64,000 bases of DNA from Orthonyx spaldingii. Its lineage: Eukaryota; Chordata; Aves; Passeriformes; Orthonychidae. Location of the stretch: assembly GCA_013397795.1 (NCBI GenBank), contig VZTJ01005904.1, positions 370,164 to 434,163 on the forward strand, read 5' to 3'. The translations under genes were made by a program, and so were the position numbers. The first letter of the stretch is position 1. Each line of letters starts with the position of its first letter. Under the pieces are notes generated by a model that saw nothing but the letters and a program-made list of their open reading frames with translations, was not told the origin of the DNA and ran no database searches. Positions 28,401-35,850 of this stretch are shown in pieces.

Positions 28401-31400
28401 TTCAGCTTCTCTTTCATGTTAAATCCTGGAATATTGTTCCAGTATATTTTGTTCCTGTATTGGCTAAAATGTGAAAAGCATTTCTTCTTCAATATGATTT
28501 TAAAAACTCTTCAAATACTGTAGCAAATTATTTTACTTACCACTTTAAAAACTGTTCCTCCCAATCCACATGGATACTTCTCATCATTAAAATGATATTT
28601 CTGAATTACTGATGTGTCAGAATTTTAACATACACCATTTTTATAAGTCATAGCCATCCACTTACCTTTTGCGTTTTGTGCATTTCCTTTTCTCATTACT
28701 ATTTCTTACTCTACCTACTTGATTTTGTTTTACTTGGTTGTAAATTCTTAGGAGTGAAGACTGTGCCTAACAAGTGAGAGCAGTGATAATTTCATGGCAT
28801 GGGTGTAGACTTTTGTCTCCATGGAAAATGTACTAGAAATGTACATAGACTTACTGGTTGATTGGAAACTCACTTCTTAGGAAAACTATTTTTCTGTTTC
28901 TATTTGTGTGCAGAGTTGTAATTGATGGATATCCTCTAACAAGAACACATGTAAATCTCTTGGAATCAACTAAGATAATTCCAGTGAAAATCTTTGAATT
29001 AGATATGGATACAAAGGAAGTGTTCGGAAGAGCACTGTTGGATAAAGAAAGCACAAACCGGTAGTGATACTCCTTCATAGAATATTTTTTTCTATGTGAT
29101 ATTGTAATATCTCTATTTATGTGCCTCAGTGCTATACCCAGAGGTTGTATCTAACCTGGAGCATAACTCAGCTGTCTCTGAACTCCACGTATGAAAGACA
29201 TTGGAACCAGTCCCTCTCCTTTCTAATGCTTTGATTTCCATAGCCCAGAAACAGGGATGTAAGGTGTTTGTGGCATGCTCTGGCCAGATCCCTCAACTGC
29301 ATGACTGAGATCACAAATGTGCAATGCTGTGTACCCACTGCTTAGTTTAACTGGTTTAATGAAACTGTACCTCAGAAATGTTACCAGTTCTCTCTGCTGC
29401 TGAAATTCATTTTTCATCAAATCAATTATTATCATGAAAGAAATGGATACTTCATCTAATAAGCTCTCCTTTAGAGTTCTTTTAAAAACGTGGAAATAGT
29501 GCATATTGAGTAATGTATAGAATTCAGGAGTTCTAAGCCTTTCAATTCAGTTCATTCCCTTCTTTGTTTTTCTGAGAAGATAAATATTCTGTTTAAAGAG
29601 CAGTTGGTTGTTTTTGAGGAAGAACAGTAAGTAGTTTATAAGAAGACAGAGAATGAAAAAGAACAGAACATTCACCTTAAAATTAAATTGTGTAAGAACC
29701 TGGTTCTCATTAGAGGAAGTGTTTCTAAGAAGTTCCAGATAGCTTGGAGCATTACTGCATGCCTCTTTCATTTTGTCCTTTTCTTTTTGTCTCTTTCTTT
29801 TTATCAAGTAATCAGTACAATGTTAAATTGTTTACTGAAAGACTAAAGACAATTTGCATTGCAAAAAATTAAATCAATGATGTGTTTTTGAAAGTATTTA
29901 CTTTCAAATTAATTTAAAATACCAAACTAATTATATTTCATAGACTTAAGTACAAGTCAAGCGTGCAATATCAGGGTACCACTTGATGGTGTATTTGTAG
30001 TGTGTGTCAGGTAATATGTGCTGATACATTCCAAATCCTTCGCAAAATAATTATTGAGTTGTATTTGAGACATAAATAGAAAAAGTTTTGTTCATTGTTT
30101 TTGAACAGGACTGTCTGATCATAAGTACACTGCTTTTCACATGTAGCTGATAATATTCTTAATAAGAAATTTGAATTTCTCAAATATGCTCTACAGTGTC
30201 AATAATAAGAATTTATAGTGAACTCTAGAATTTACACCTGAAATTCAATGGAATTATCTAATCTTCAGATTTAAATCACTGTTATTTTTCATTGTCTTTA
30301 GACCTCCCTATCCTGAACATGACAGCTCACAAATTCTAGCTATTAAAAATTCCTGCTATAAACAGTACATTGATGATATTAGAACTTACTATATGAAGGA
30401 ACATCAGAACTGGTGTGTGATTGATGCCAGTCATAGCAAGTGGAAAGTCTGGAACAAAGTTCTGCAGGAGGTTCAAGTGGCTGTTAAACAAATCCAGATA
30501 TACCTGGAAAGAATAAAAGAAGGTAAAAGAAAAACAAGGTTTCCCAGAATATTTGTTTCTTTTAAAAGCTGCAAAGTACTACGTGCATGACAACTTCACC
30601 TTTCTTTGGATGAGGCTAATTCTTGGGCACATACATACTCTTAAATTCTTCAATCTCATCTGCAGAGATCTTGAAGAGATCTCTTGAAAAGAGTCAAGAC
30701 AAAGGCAACTACAGGGCAGTCTGAGGCCATCCTCCAAAGAACAGGGTAACAGAAGTCTGCTAAAGTCAGAGTCTTTGGTCCATGGTAGATTCGGCAACAC
30801 TGGGTGGTAAATCACAAAGAGTACCCCAAAGGTACAATGGGAACTCTAACTTGCAGCTTCACTTTAGTGTTAGTGAAGGAAGAGTAAGGGAGAGGGAAGA
30901 TGTTCATTTAAAATCCAGAAATAAGCTTAAATATGCCATCTGAGTTAATTTCTGTGCTTTGGGAAGAAACCCACTTTATTCTAAAATGACACAGTTCCCA
31001 ACTGACTTTTTGTGTGTTAGCATTGCTCAGGATTAAATATGACTTTTAAACATGTCTATACTATTTAACTAGAATTCCTCTGAAGGGCAAACAGACTTCC
31101 TTAGCTTATATCCACCTTTTGGGTTTAACTTTTACAGCTCTGTGGCTGCACCCATCTTAAAAATCAGAGTCATAATCAAAAATATTAAAAAACATGTAAC
31201 TTTTTCGCATCAAGCTTGAAAAGCACTATTTTTAAGTAATTTGGGCTTGAGATGACATTTTATTGAATATATTTCCTCCAGATAGACTGTAGCATTTTCA
31301 AGATATGGATGAATAAAGGGAAGGCTTTCATCACACCTTATACTCTTTTTCACCAATGTAAAGAAATAAAATAATAGCTGAAATGTTCCTTAGTAACACA

Positions 31401-34400
31401 AAGGAGTGGAACAATAAATTATAAATAATAAGAAGAACATAGACTAATAAGCTGAGTATGCAGAGTATCCCACATAATTAATAATTATTATACTTCTTAA
31501 ATGCTACAAAAATGTTATTAAAATTAGTTGGTAAAATGAGTTGCAACTTAATTTTATTATCAAATTGCTGTTTTAGTTCTCATTATTTTATGATTTCCAA
31601 ATTATGAATTACCTTCTAAACTGTAGCATTTCTGAGCAGAATTGTTTGATGCTTCTATGTCTCTCATAAATAAAACATTATCATTAATTGCTTTCATTAA
31701 CAGGAAAAGCAGCCAACCTTGCTGATTTATGTATCACTCCCACGGAGCTGCAGGATCGGCTGGGGGAGTGTGGACAGTACTGTCCCGTCAGCCTTGCTGA
31801 GAAAGGTGAACTGATTGACTGCTCTGTGACCTCCTCACTGCAGTTTGCTGCAGAATTTCAAGGGCGCTATTACAAAATGGCTTCACAGGAAGAATTGGAA
31901 GTAAGTGTCAAAAAGCAGGTCAAAAAGGAGGGGGTTGTGGGAAGACGGAACATTGTTGCTTAAGTTCTTTGATTCCATACAGGAACAGGTAATATGCAAC
32001 TTGAATCAGACCACTGTTGTTGGCATCCAAGCTTTTGTTCTGCATACTTCTGCTATCAAACATCCAGGCAGACAAAATGCAACACAGACACCATTAAACT
32101 AAAGCTTGTCTTACAAATTGTCACAGATCAAACATTAATTTGAAAACAAGCTTTCTCCTTTCTCCATCTGTTTTGGGGAGATTGTGTGTAGAAAGTGGTT
32201 TACGATAGCAGTGGATAGAGATGGATGGTGGGTAGATAGTGACTACTTCAACTGAGAGTAGGTTGGAAAAGAAATTACCCAAGAGCAACAGCAGTGCCAA
32301 CACACTGTTGCATTGTAGAAAAAATAGGTATCTAAATTGTGTGAGCCACTCCTCTGACTAAGAGTCCTACAGTGCTTCTTTCCTGATAAAAACATTTCTT
32401 TTTCTACAGAAGTTCTTGAGCAGCCCAGAGGTTTATGTGTCATCACTGGCATCTCGCCCTCTCCCACCCCCACATATGCTACCAAAGAAACTGACTGCAG
32501 CAGAAGTGAAGGCCTTATTCCCTGCAAAAGCTGAAATGCAGGGATACTGTCCAGTCACTTACCTAGATGGAAAACAGAGGTATGCTACTAGAGTTTTCAT
32601 AATCTGAATTACAGACTATGTCTCTTGTATTAATGCATTAATAAGGAAGCACTTTCAAATTACTTTTTAATAGTGTTCAGGGTTTGGACAGGTGAAGCAA
32701 TTACAATTCTCTATATTGTGCCTGTGGCTTTGGAAATCAATATAAAATCACCTTTTAATACTTACATGACTACAGGTTCTACAAGGATCTGTGTTGGCTT
32801 GCTGTCTTTCATGGTGAAGATGGACAGATATAGTTTGAATTCTCTCTATCCTAAGTCTTCAAAGGTTCAAAGAAATCTCATAAATCCCTAGTAGATGCAA
32901 AACTAGCTATTATGATTTTTATAGGAGATCCGTAAAGCTCCACCATAAAGTCACACAGATTTCTCAGTGTGCAAGAATTTTGCATCAGAGGAAAACCACA
33001 ATAGCCAATTCTGTGTTAGCCCTTCCTAATCTCCTGAACAACTTTGACTGGCATTTTAAATGGAGCTCTAAAGAAGCGCTATAAAAGTTCCTTAATAAGC
33101 AGATTTTGAGGCAGAGACTTATCAGATTTTGAACCTTGTAACTGTCAGTCACGTAGTGGAAACTTGGATGATCCAATTGCTATTTTTTGTAGTTGCTACA
33201 CTTGCTAAATTACCAGAATGCTCCCAGTAGCTCATGAATTTACACCACACAAATTATGTTTTACGTTTCCTGTGAATGAGTAATTCTTCTCCTCCATCTC
33301 TTCAGATATGAAGCTTTGGTGCCTGGCAACATTGAATATGCAGCAAAATACCAAGATAAGTTATATATTTTTGAAAGTGAAGAAAAACTTCAGAAGTTTA
33401 TGAGGTGAATACATTAACTGCATTTTAATCTTATTCAGTCATGTCACTGTTTATACATCTTAAAAGTGCTTACTTTTTGTCTGGTTAGGTTACCAGAGAA
33501 GTACTGGAATCTGAAGCTTCCCCATAAACTCCCTCCAAAAAAAGAGCCAATGCTACTAACTACACTTCCTTTGGCTGGATACCTTGAACAGGCCAGTTTT
33601 TGCTTTTTGATTTTAAAACATGATTTTGTGATCTATAACATATCCCATTCCGTTTTTTAATTTTTAATGCATTTGAGTCGTGTTTATTAATGGGATTATA
33701 TTAAATTGAAAATTTTGTAGTTACAATTGAGAGCAATTTTTTTAAAAGCCTTAAAATAATAGATATTTGTAGCTTCAATGGAAAAAATACAAAGACTGTC
33801 AGAGGGGGATAATAAGTTGCAGTATTATATGATAGATTTTCTGACTTAGTTGTTTATCATATCTTGTAAGAGTACATTTTGGTTTGATTTTTAATACCAG
33901 CATAGACACAAGCTTACCTCGAAAAATTTAAGAGTAGTTTGTTACACTTTGACACATGAATAAAGAAAAAATGATTCATGGTCACAGCCCTCCCTATTTT
34001 ATGCTAATTTGTTATCTTCTACTATTCACCAGCTTAGGGTATTGTCCTGTATTGTTACATCTGCATTACAATAGGATAAGGCATTGTTCAAGATTTTTGT
34101 AATGGTCTTTTAAACCTGTTTTCTTTCTTAAGGGAGTAGCAACTTCTCTAATAAAAGCTCTGCATGAAGTTGGCAGCCTTAAGCCAAAGTTTCCATTCCT
34201 AAGTGTGAAAGAAACTGCTCTGCTTTTTGTCTCCTTCCATTTAAAAGGTAATGTATAAAATAGCATGCTATAAAAATAACTAATTATATAAATGATATAA
34301 ATCCTCGGATACAATATAGTTAGCCATCCCCAGGCTATGCCGCTTCAGTCTGTGTGCCACACTACCCAAGTTTGTCACTGCCTGGAGTTTCACCAGCATC

Positions 34401-34879
34401 TCATGGTCTGAGAAGTGGGAAGTTGACAGCAGCTGAACATGTTTGTTGTGTCTTCTTTTACAAAAGCGTGATCTTTCTGATTATCATGACCCTTTTGGAG
34501 CCAGGAACTTTCTGAAATACCAAACTTGATCTTTTTGGCTTGGCACCAACAGGCAAGGTGTTTATCTGTACCATGGATAATGCTAACAGGGGTAGACTCG
34601 GTCCCTTTGAAAATTTCTGTAATGTAATTCCACAAAGTTTACAGGGGACACTAACATGCTGCTTAACTTCTTGCAGCACACAACCCCCGGAGCTCGGAGC
34701 CGGTGCGGCAGATGTACAGGAAGAAGCTGTTGCAGTTTGTAGAGCACTGCCAACTCATCCCCTACCTGGGGACTGCCATGATGGGCCCATATAAGGAGCC
34801 AAGAGATCGGCCCTTTGGCCTTGATGATAAGCTGCAGGCTTTTCTTTCCTTGAAAGGCACCCACCCCACTTTTGTGTGA
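1357..34879 (+). CDS. AK9: AK9, adenylate kinase domain-containing protein 9 (3' part of gene, 22 coding exons)
   Basis: AK9 is a large multi-domain nucleoside mono-/diphosphate kinase of the adenylate kinase superfamily. The joined exons give about 1460 codons ending in TGA at 34877-34879; the N-terminal part, with further kinase sequence in the family, lies upstream. Numbering the residues encoded here: 36-353 acidic repeat segment; 422-468 acidic linker; 486-532 YHS-like module; P-loop GIHGAGKST at 549-557; GFILDGFPRT signature at 669-678; 679-831 charged coiled-coil and Glu-rich stretch; second YHS-like module about 899-953; P-loop GPPKSGKTT at 967-975; GDAIR shortly after; DGYPLT at 1047-1052; YHS-like modules at 1191-1241 and 1277-1327; conserved tail to 1460. 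Identification rests on the two kinase domains, the module order, and ZBTB24 lying next downstream on the same strand, as in mammals. All splice phases agree; one intron has a GC donor. Introns range from 77 bp to 9.4 kb. The first exon listed is the least certain, and an exon could be missing in the longest introns. Confidence 0.93.
1874..2718 (+). CDS. AK9: AK9 coding exon made of a 30-bp coding minisatellite
   Basis: This 845-bp exon starts after ttacag and ends at the donor gtgaaa (phase 1). Apart from short edges it consists of 27 tandem copies of a 10-residue unit with core SEKDQEE. Because 30 bp is a multiple of three, the array stays in frame. The product is highly charged (Glu, Lys, Asp) with no hydrophobic core, so it is probably disordered or an extended helix. 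It links smoothly to exons on both sides by phase, which supports it being translated rather than intronic satellite. Confidence 0.82.
1891..2693 (+). repeat. 30-bp minisatellite with 60-bp higher-order period, about 27 copies
   Basis: Units ending in ACTGGCATC-type and AATGACATC-type variants alternate strictly from about 1981 to 2690, giving twelve 60-bp double units. The first three units break the rhythm (one LA type, then two MT types, the first with Glu-Ala in place of Glu-Thr). Among the 24 alternating units I see only one base difference, a silent G-to-A at 2573. The coding strand is strongly purine-rich. Confidence 0.97.
2688..2990 (+). repeat. 182-bp tandem duplication of exon end, mini-intron and next acceptor
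   Basis: Positions 2688-2869 and 2870 to about 2990 align at an offset of 182 bp. The copied unit includes the exon end (DQSPAxAEE), the splice donor, the short intron and the next acceptor with its first codons. The second copy ends shortly after a third acceptor-like site at 2977. Several substitutions separate the copies, so the duplication is older than the homogeneous minisatellite. Confidence 0.9.
2796..2900 (+). CDS. AK9: AK9 coding exon, duplicated degenerate repeat exon
   Basis: It starts after tatacag and ends before gtgaaag, phase 1 at both ends, so it can be included or skipped without shifting the frame. It encodes DFPVSEQDQEETLTSEKD and a second copy of the DQSPA-AEE ending. 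The preceding intron is only 77 bp (2719-2795), close to the minimum for vertebrates. Confidence 0.75.
5412..5694 (+). mobile_element. CR1 LINE 3' end, diverged
   Basis: It contains degenerate CR1 3' UTR phrases in order: caccaggagaggcc, ttaggaagtgtttttta, gtggtcaaacactggaacag, gatcatagtaggtctcttcc. It ends in a TATTC-type repeat (5676-5694), the usual CR1 tail form. Many substitutions indicate an old insertion. Confidence 0.85.
9805..9937. other. Isolated GC-rich patch in AK9 intron
   Basis: A G-rich stretch with many GGG runs (tggggtcc, gtggggggagcc, ggtggggacag) in otherwise AT-rich intron. A short open frame crosses it, but it has no splice support or recognisable protein. Confidence 0.5.
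11760..11820. repeat. Short (TC)n and (TGTA)n microsatellites
   Basis: A CT-dinucleotide run at about 11760-11773, then about six TGTA tetranucleotides at 11793-11816. Confidence 0.9.
12350..12556 (+). CDS. AK9: AK9 coding exon
   Basis: Acceptor gattttcag and donor gtaagt; enters and leaves in phase 1. It encodes about 69 residues beginning DIIPDTFENYGFSDTEE, including a segment with WQKVESQIKKSSQVQVVVLE. No catalytic motif; it links the acidic segment to the central kinase region. Confidence 0.85.
13504..13643 (+). CDS. AK9: AK9 coding exon with Glu-rich linker
   Basis: Acceptor ccttttcag and donor gtaagc. It encodes KPFKYRGWELSDEDLEEEA, then a run almost wholly of Glu with a few Gly. The exon ends in phase 0, and the GAA/GAG tract continues into the next exon's DEE start. 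Confidence 0.9.
14600..14812 (+). CDS. AK9: AK9 coding exon with first YHS-like module
   Basis: Acceptor tattttcag and donor gtgaga; 71 codons in phase 0. It encodes HFCPVSL, then VLYPGLQEYAAKY, KIYYFSTSEYRDKFL and KNPEEYV. The Cys-Pro-Val start, the aromatic YYF strand and the F-x3-NPE-x-Y ending resemble the YHS domain. Confidence 0.95.
15388..15642 (+). CDS. AK9: AK9 coding exon with kinase P-loop (central AK domain)
   Basis: Acceptor cctatag and donor gtaata; 85 codons in phase 0. It encodes RVCLLGIHGAGKSTCARQIA, a textbook Walker A loop followed by the adenylate kinase first helix. The next strand reads FHIQFEEYLQE where active adenylate kinases have a Gly-Asp-x-x-Arg motif, so the usual NMP-binding arginine is not apparent. 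An acidic loop (DEDHEDDNK) follows. Confidence 0.96.
15643..19240 (+). other. AK9 intron, 3.6 kb
   Basis: AT-rich with T-rich runs just before the acceptor. A stretch near 17100-17230 reads like decayed coding or repeat DNA, but I could not assign it. Confidence 0.5.
19241..19365 (+). CDS. AK9: AK9 coding exon
   Basis: Long pyrimidine tract and acceptor atttag; donor gtaact; ends in phase 2. It encodes VKLTDEEEAIKANLMDN, then LPPEVLDNIVPQWWKKEPF, which fits the NMP-binding and helix region between P-loop and DGFPR strand. Confidence 0.93.
19366..21998 (+). other. AK9 introns around the exon at 20570
   Basis: Two introns (19366-20569 and 20790-21998). The first has a degenerate ATTAC/TATAT-rich tract at about 19808-19868. 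Nothing else recognised. Confidence 0.5.
20570..20789 (+). CDS. AK9: AK9 coding exon with adenylate kinase signature GFILDGFPRT
   Basis: Acceptor caattag and donor gtaagt. It encodes STGFILDGFPRTSDEARYL, the adenylate kinase family signature with its arginine kept, then DVAVYIQVEESDIFDRLFPLRL. It continues into a basic helix rich in Lys and Arg in place of a normal LID domain. Confidence 0.97.
21999..22061 (+). CDS. AK9: AK9 small coding exon (coiled-coil)
   Basis: Acceptor ctaatag and donor gtaaga; 21 codons in phase 0 at both ends. It encodes NEKIARRREELLAERKQKKQ, a highly charged helix continuing from the previous exon. Confidence 0.88.
22854..23066 (+). CDS. AK9: AK9 coding exon, acidic and coiled-coil
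   Basis: Acceptor tttatag and donor gtagtg; 71 codons in phase 0. It encodes two Glu runs either side of DIEAILAEEFL, then VERMQNEISEKFELEVERLQ, a likely coiled coil. Confidence 0.92.
23962..24180 (+). CDS. AK9: AK9 coding exon
   Basis: Acceptor ataaccag and donor gtaatg; 73 codons in phase 0. It encodes EELEKLLIPPVEINGRRKPR and a basic helical region, ending SSFGQWDPVK. That ending begins the second YHS-like module, with Asp in place of the first Cys. Confidence 0.95.
26530..26743 (+). CDS. AK9: AK9 coding exon with second YHS-like module and P-loop of last AK domain
   Basis: Acceptor ttctacag and donor gtatga; ends in phase 1. The first half encodes VFPVIHRQYIYFFTSKENKE and MTNPIKYI, the back half of a YHS-like module. 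It then gives VPVKIAIVGPPKSGKTT, a complete Walker A loop. Confidence 0.96.
27561..27762 (+). CDS. AK9: AK9 coding exon, NMP-binding part of last AK domain
   Basis: Acceptor ttttgcag and donor gtaaga; ends in phase 2. It encodes YGFLRLSLGDAIRFVI, matching the adenylate kinase strand and GDxxR NMP-binding motif. Then come GLTVPDELAIQALDVAL, the usual G-x-x-V-P-D/E segment, and DNATG leading into the next strand. Confidence 0.96.
28914..29060 (+). CDS. AK9: AK9 coding exon with altered DGYPL signature
   Basis: Acceptor tgtgcag and donor gtagtg; ends in phase 2. It encodes GVVIDGYPLTRTH, where most family members have DG-[FY]-P-R: the arginine is leucine. It continues with IPVKIFELDMDTKEVFGRAL, the strand and helix before the LID. 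Confidence 0.95.
30302..30522 (+). CDS. AK9: AK9 coding exon, C-terminal part of last AK domain
   Basis: Acceptor gtctttag and donor gtaaaa; ends in phase 1. It encodes YKQYIDDIRTYYMKEHQNW and CVIDASHSKWKVWNKVLQEV, the final strand and helix typical of adenylate kinases. Confidence 0.95.
31704..31900 (+). CDS. AK9: AK9 coding exon with third YHS-like module
   Basis: Acceptor attaacag and donor gtaagt; ends in phase 0. It encodes LADLCITPTELQDRLGECG, then YCPVSLAEKGELIDC and FQGRYYKMASQEELE. The module finishes in the next exon. Confidence 0.95.
32410..32579 (+). CDS. AK9: AK9 coding exon, end of third and start of fourth YHS-like module
   Basis: Acceptor tttctacag and donor gtatgc; ends in phase 2. 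It encodes KFLSSPEVYV, a Pro-rich linker, LPKKLTAAEVKALFPAKAE, then GYCPVTYLDGKQR. Confidence 0.95.
33306..33404 (+). CDS. AK9: AK9 coding exon, fourth YHS-like module
   Basis: Acceptor tcttcag and donor gtgaat; phase 2 at both ends. It encodes YEALVPGNIEYAAKYQDK and LYIFESEEKLQKFM, closely echoing the first module. Confidence 0.94.
33489..33591 (+). CDS. AK9: AK9 coding exon with apparent GC splice donor
   Basis: Acceptor ctggttag. It encodes RLPEKYWNLKLPHKLPPKKE and LPLAGYLEQ. No GT follows the last codon; the sequence is cag/gccagt, so the exon appears to end at a GC donor. The next exon then continues GVATSLIKAL in frame. The next GT inside gccagt would give a phase-1 exon needing an alternative acceptor. 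Confidence 0.85.
34133..34247 (+). CDS. AK9: AK9 coding exon
   Basis: Good pyrimidine tract and acceptor cttaag; donor gtaatg; ends in phase 1. It encodes GVATSLIKALHEVGSLKPKF, then FLSVKETALLFVSFHLK. Confidence 0.93.
34677..34879 (+). CDS. AK9: AK9 last coding exon and stop
   Basis: Acceptor cttgcag. It encodes AHNPRSSEPVRQMYRKKL, then FVEHCQLIPYLGTAMMGPY, ending SLKGTHPTFV and TGA. It is more GC-rich than the introns around it, as expected for a conserved exon. Confidence 0.96.
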
Positions 34880-34947
34880 ACCCGGTATTTCCACTGATTA
34901 ACACATGGAGTGTTGCCATCAGGCACCAGCATGGCTGCAACATGCCC

Positions 34948-35003
34948 AATAAACATCAGGCTTTCTTGGGCCTTTTTTTTAACCATGAAATCTTAAAAAT
35001 AAA
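34948..35003 (+). terminator. AK9 poly(A) signals
   Basis: AATAAA at 34948-34953 lies 68 bases after the stop, with a second AATAAA at 34998-35003. Either gives a short 3' UTR ending before the CR1 element. Confidence 0.75.
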
Positions 35004-35035
35004 ATCTTTTGTCTGAATTTGAGAGATACAAAGCT

Positions 35036-35487
35036 ACTAGAGAGCGTCCAAGGAAGGCTGTGAGGGCAGTGAAAGGTCTTGAGGGGAAGCCATGTGAGAA
35101 GCAGCTTGAGGTCACTTGGTCTGTTCAGCCTGGAGGACACTGAGGAGAAACCTCACTGCAGTTACAACTTCCTGGTGAGGGGATGAGGAGGGGCAGACAC
35201 TGATCTCTGTGGAGACCAGTGACAGGACTCGAGGGAATGGCCAGAAGTTGTGTCAGGGGAGCATTAGTTTAGATATTAGGATAAGGTTCTTCACCCAGAG
35301 GGTTGGGCACTGGAACAGGCTCCCCAGGGCAGTGGTCACAGCAGCAACCTGACAGAGTTCAAGAAGCGTTTGGCAACGCTCTCTGGTACATAGTGTCATT
35401 TCGGGGGCTGTCCTAGGCAGAGCCAGGAACTGGAATCTCGACGTTGGGTCCCTTCCAAGCCAGGACGTTCCGTGATTCCGTGGCTCC
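35036..35487 (+). mobile_element. CR1 LINE 3' fragment between AK9 and ZBTB24
   Basis: A well-preserved CR1 3' region: ggtcacttggtctgttcagc, agaccagtgacaggac, ggttcttcacccagaggg, cactggaacaggctccccag, gagttcaagaagcgtttgg and ggtcccttccaagcc appear in the standard order, ending gtgattccgtgg. It is less diverged than the 5.4-kb copy. It fills almost the whole intergenic gap and stops where the CpG-rich promoter begins. Confidence 0.95.
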
Positions 35488-35850
35488 AAGTCCCGCCCGA
35501 GCGGCACTCACTGCGGCAGCGCAGGCGCGGCGCCAGCCCCGGCCCGGAAGTGCAGCGGCGGCGGCGAGCGGTGAGTGCCAGGCAGGGCAGGGCGGGCGGC
35601 AGCCGGGCCGGGGGGGTCGGGTCCGCGGCTCTCGCGGGGCAGCGCCGGCTCCCTGCTCCTGCCCCTGCACCACGAGAGACGAACGTGAGGGGCAGCCCGA
35701 ACTGTGCGCGGGGGGCGGTCGCTCGCGCGGTGCCCTTGGCCGTGCCCGTGTCGAGGCCCAGACCCGGGCCGTGCGCTGCCCACCGGGGTCAGCTCCCGGA
35801 AGCTCCTGAGCCCTCCCACGGCTGGAGCGGAGTGTGTATCCGAACGCACT
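35488..35850 (+). promoter_or_regulatory. ZBTB24: ZBTB24 CpG-island promoter
   Basis: An abrupt change to very GC- and CpG-rich DNA with no TATA box. An NRF1-like GCGCAGGCGC lies at 35519-35528 and an ETS/GABPA-like CCCGGAAGTG at 35543-35552. Both sit just upstream of, or within, the untranslated first exon, as is common for housekeeping promoters. Confidence 0.85.
35490..35570 (+). other. ZBTB24: ZBTB24 untranslated exon 1 (start approximate)
   Basis: A strong donor, gagcg/gtgagtgcc, ends the exon at 35570, immediately after a GGC-repeat run. The first base is not visible from sequence and could lie anywhere in about 35490-35560. It joins the 5' UTR part of the exon at 38355. Confidence 0.65.

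Larger units (their letters stand above)
26744..31703 (+). other. AK9 introns between exons at 26530 and 31704
   Basis: Introns at 26744-27560, 27763-28913, 29061-30301 and 30523-31703. A slightly more complex stretch at about 30570-30830 has a short minus-strand frame, but no family is recognisable. Confidence 0.5.
31901..34676 (+). other. AK9 introns in the 3' end of the gene
   Basis: Introns at 31901-32409, 32580-33305, 33405-33488 (84 bp), 33592-34132 (GC donor) and 34248-34676. Nothing else recognised. Confidence 0.5.

Noticed and set aside
30570..30830. Possible minus-strand processed pseudogene (frame containing ADEIEEFKSMYVPKN)
   Set aside because: The stretch looks protein-like, but I could not tie it to a family, and it is interrupted by stops. 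A translated search would decide.
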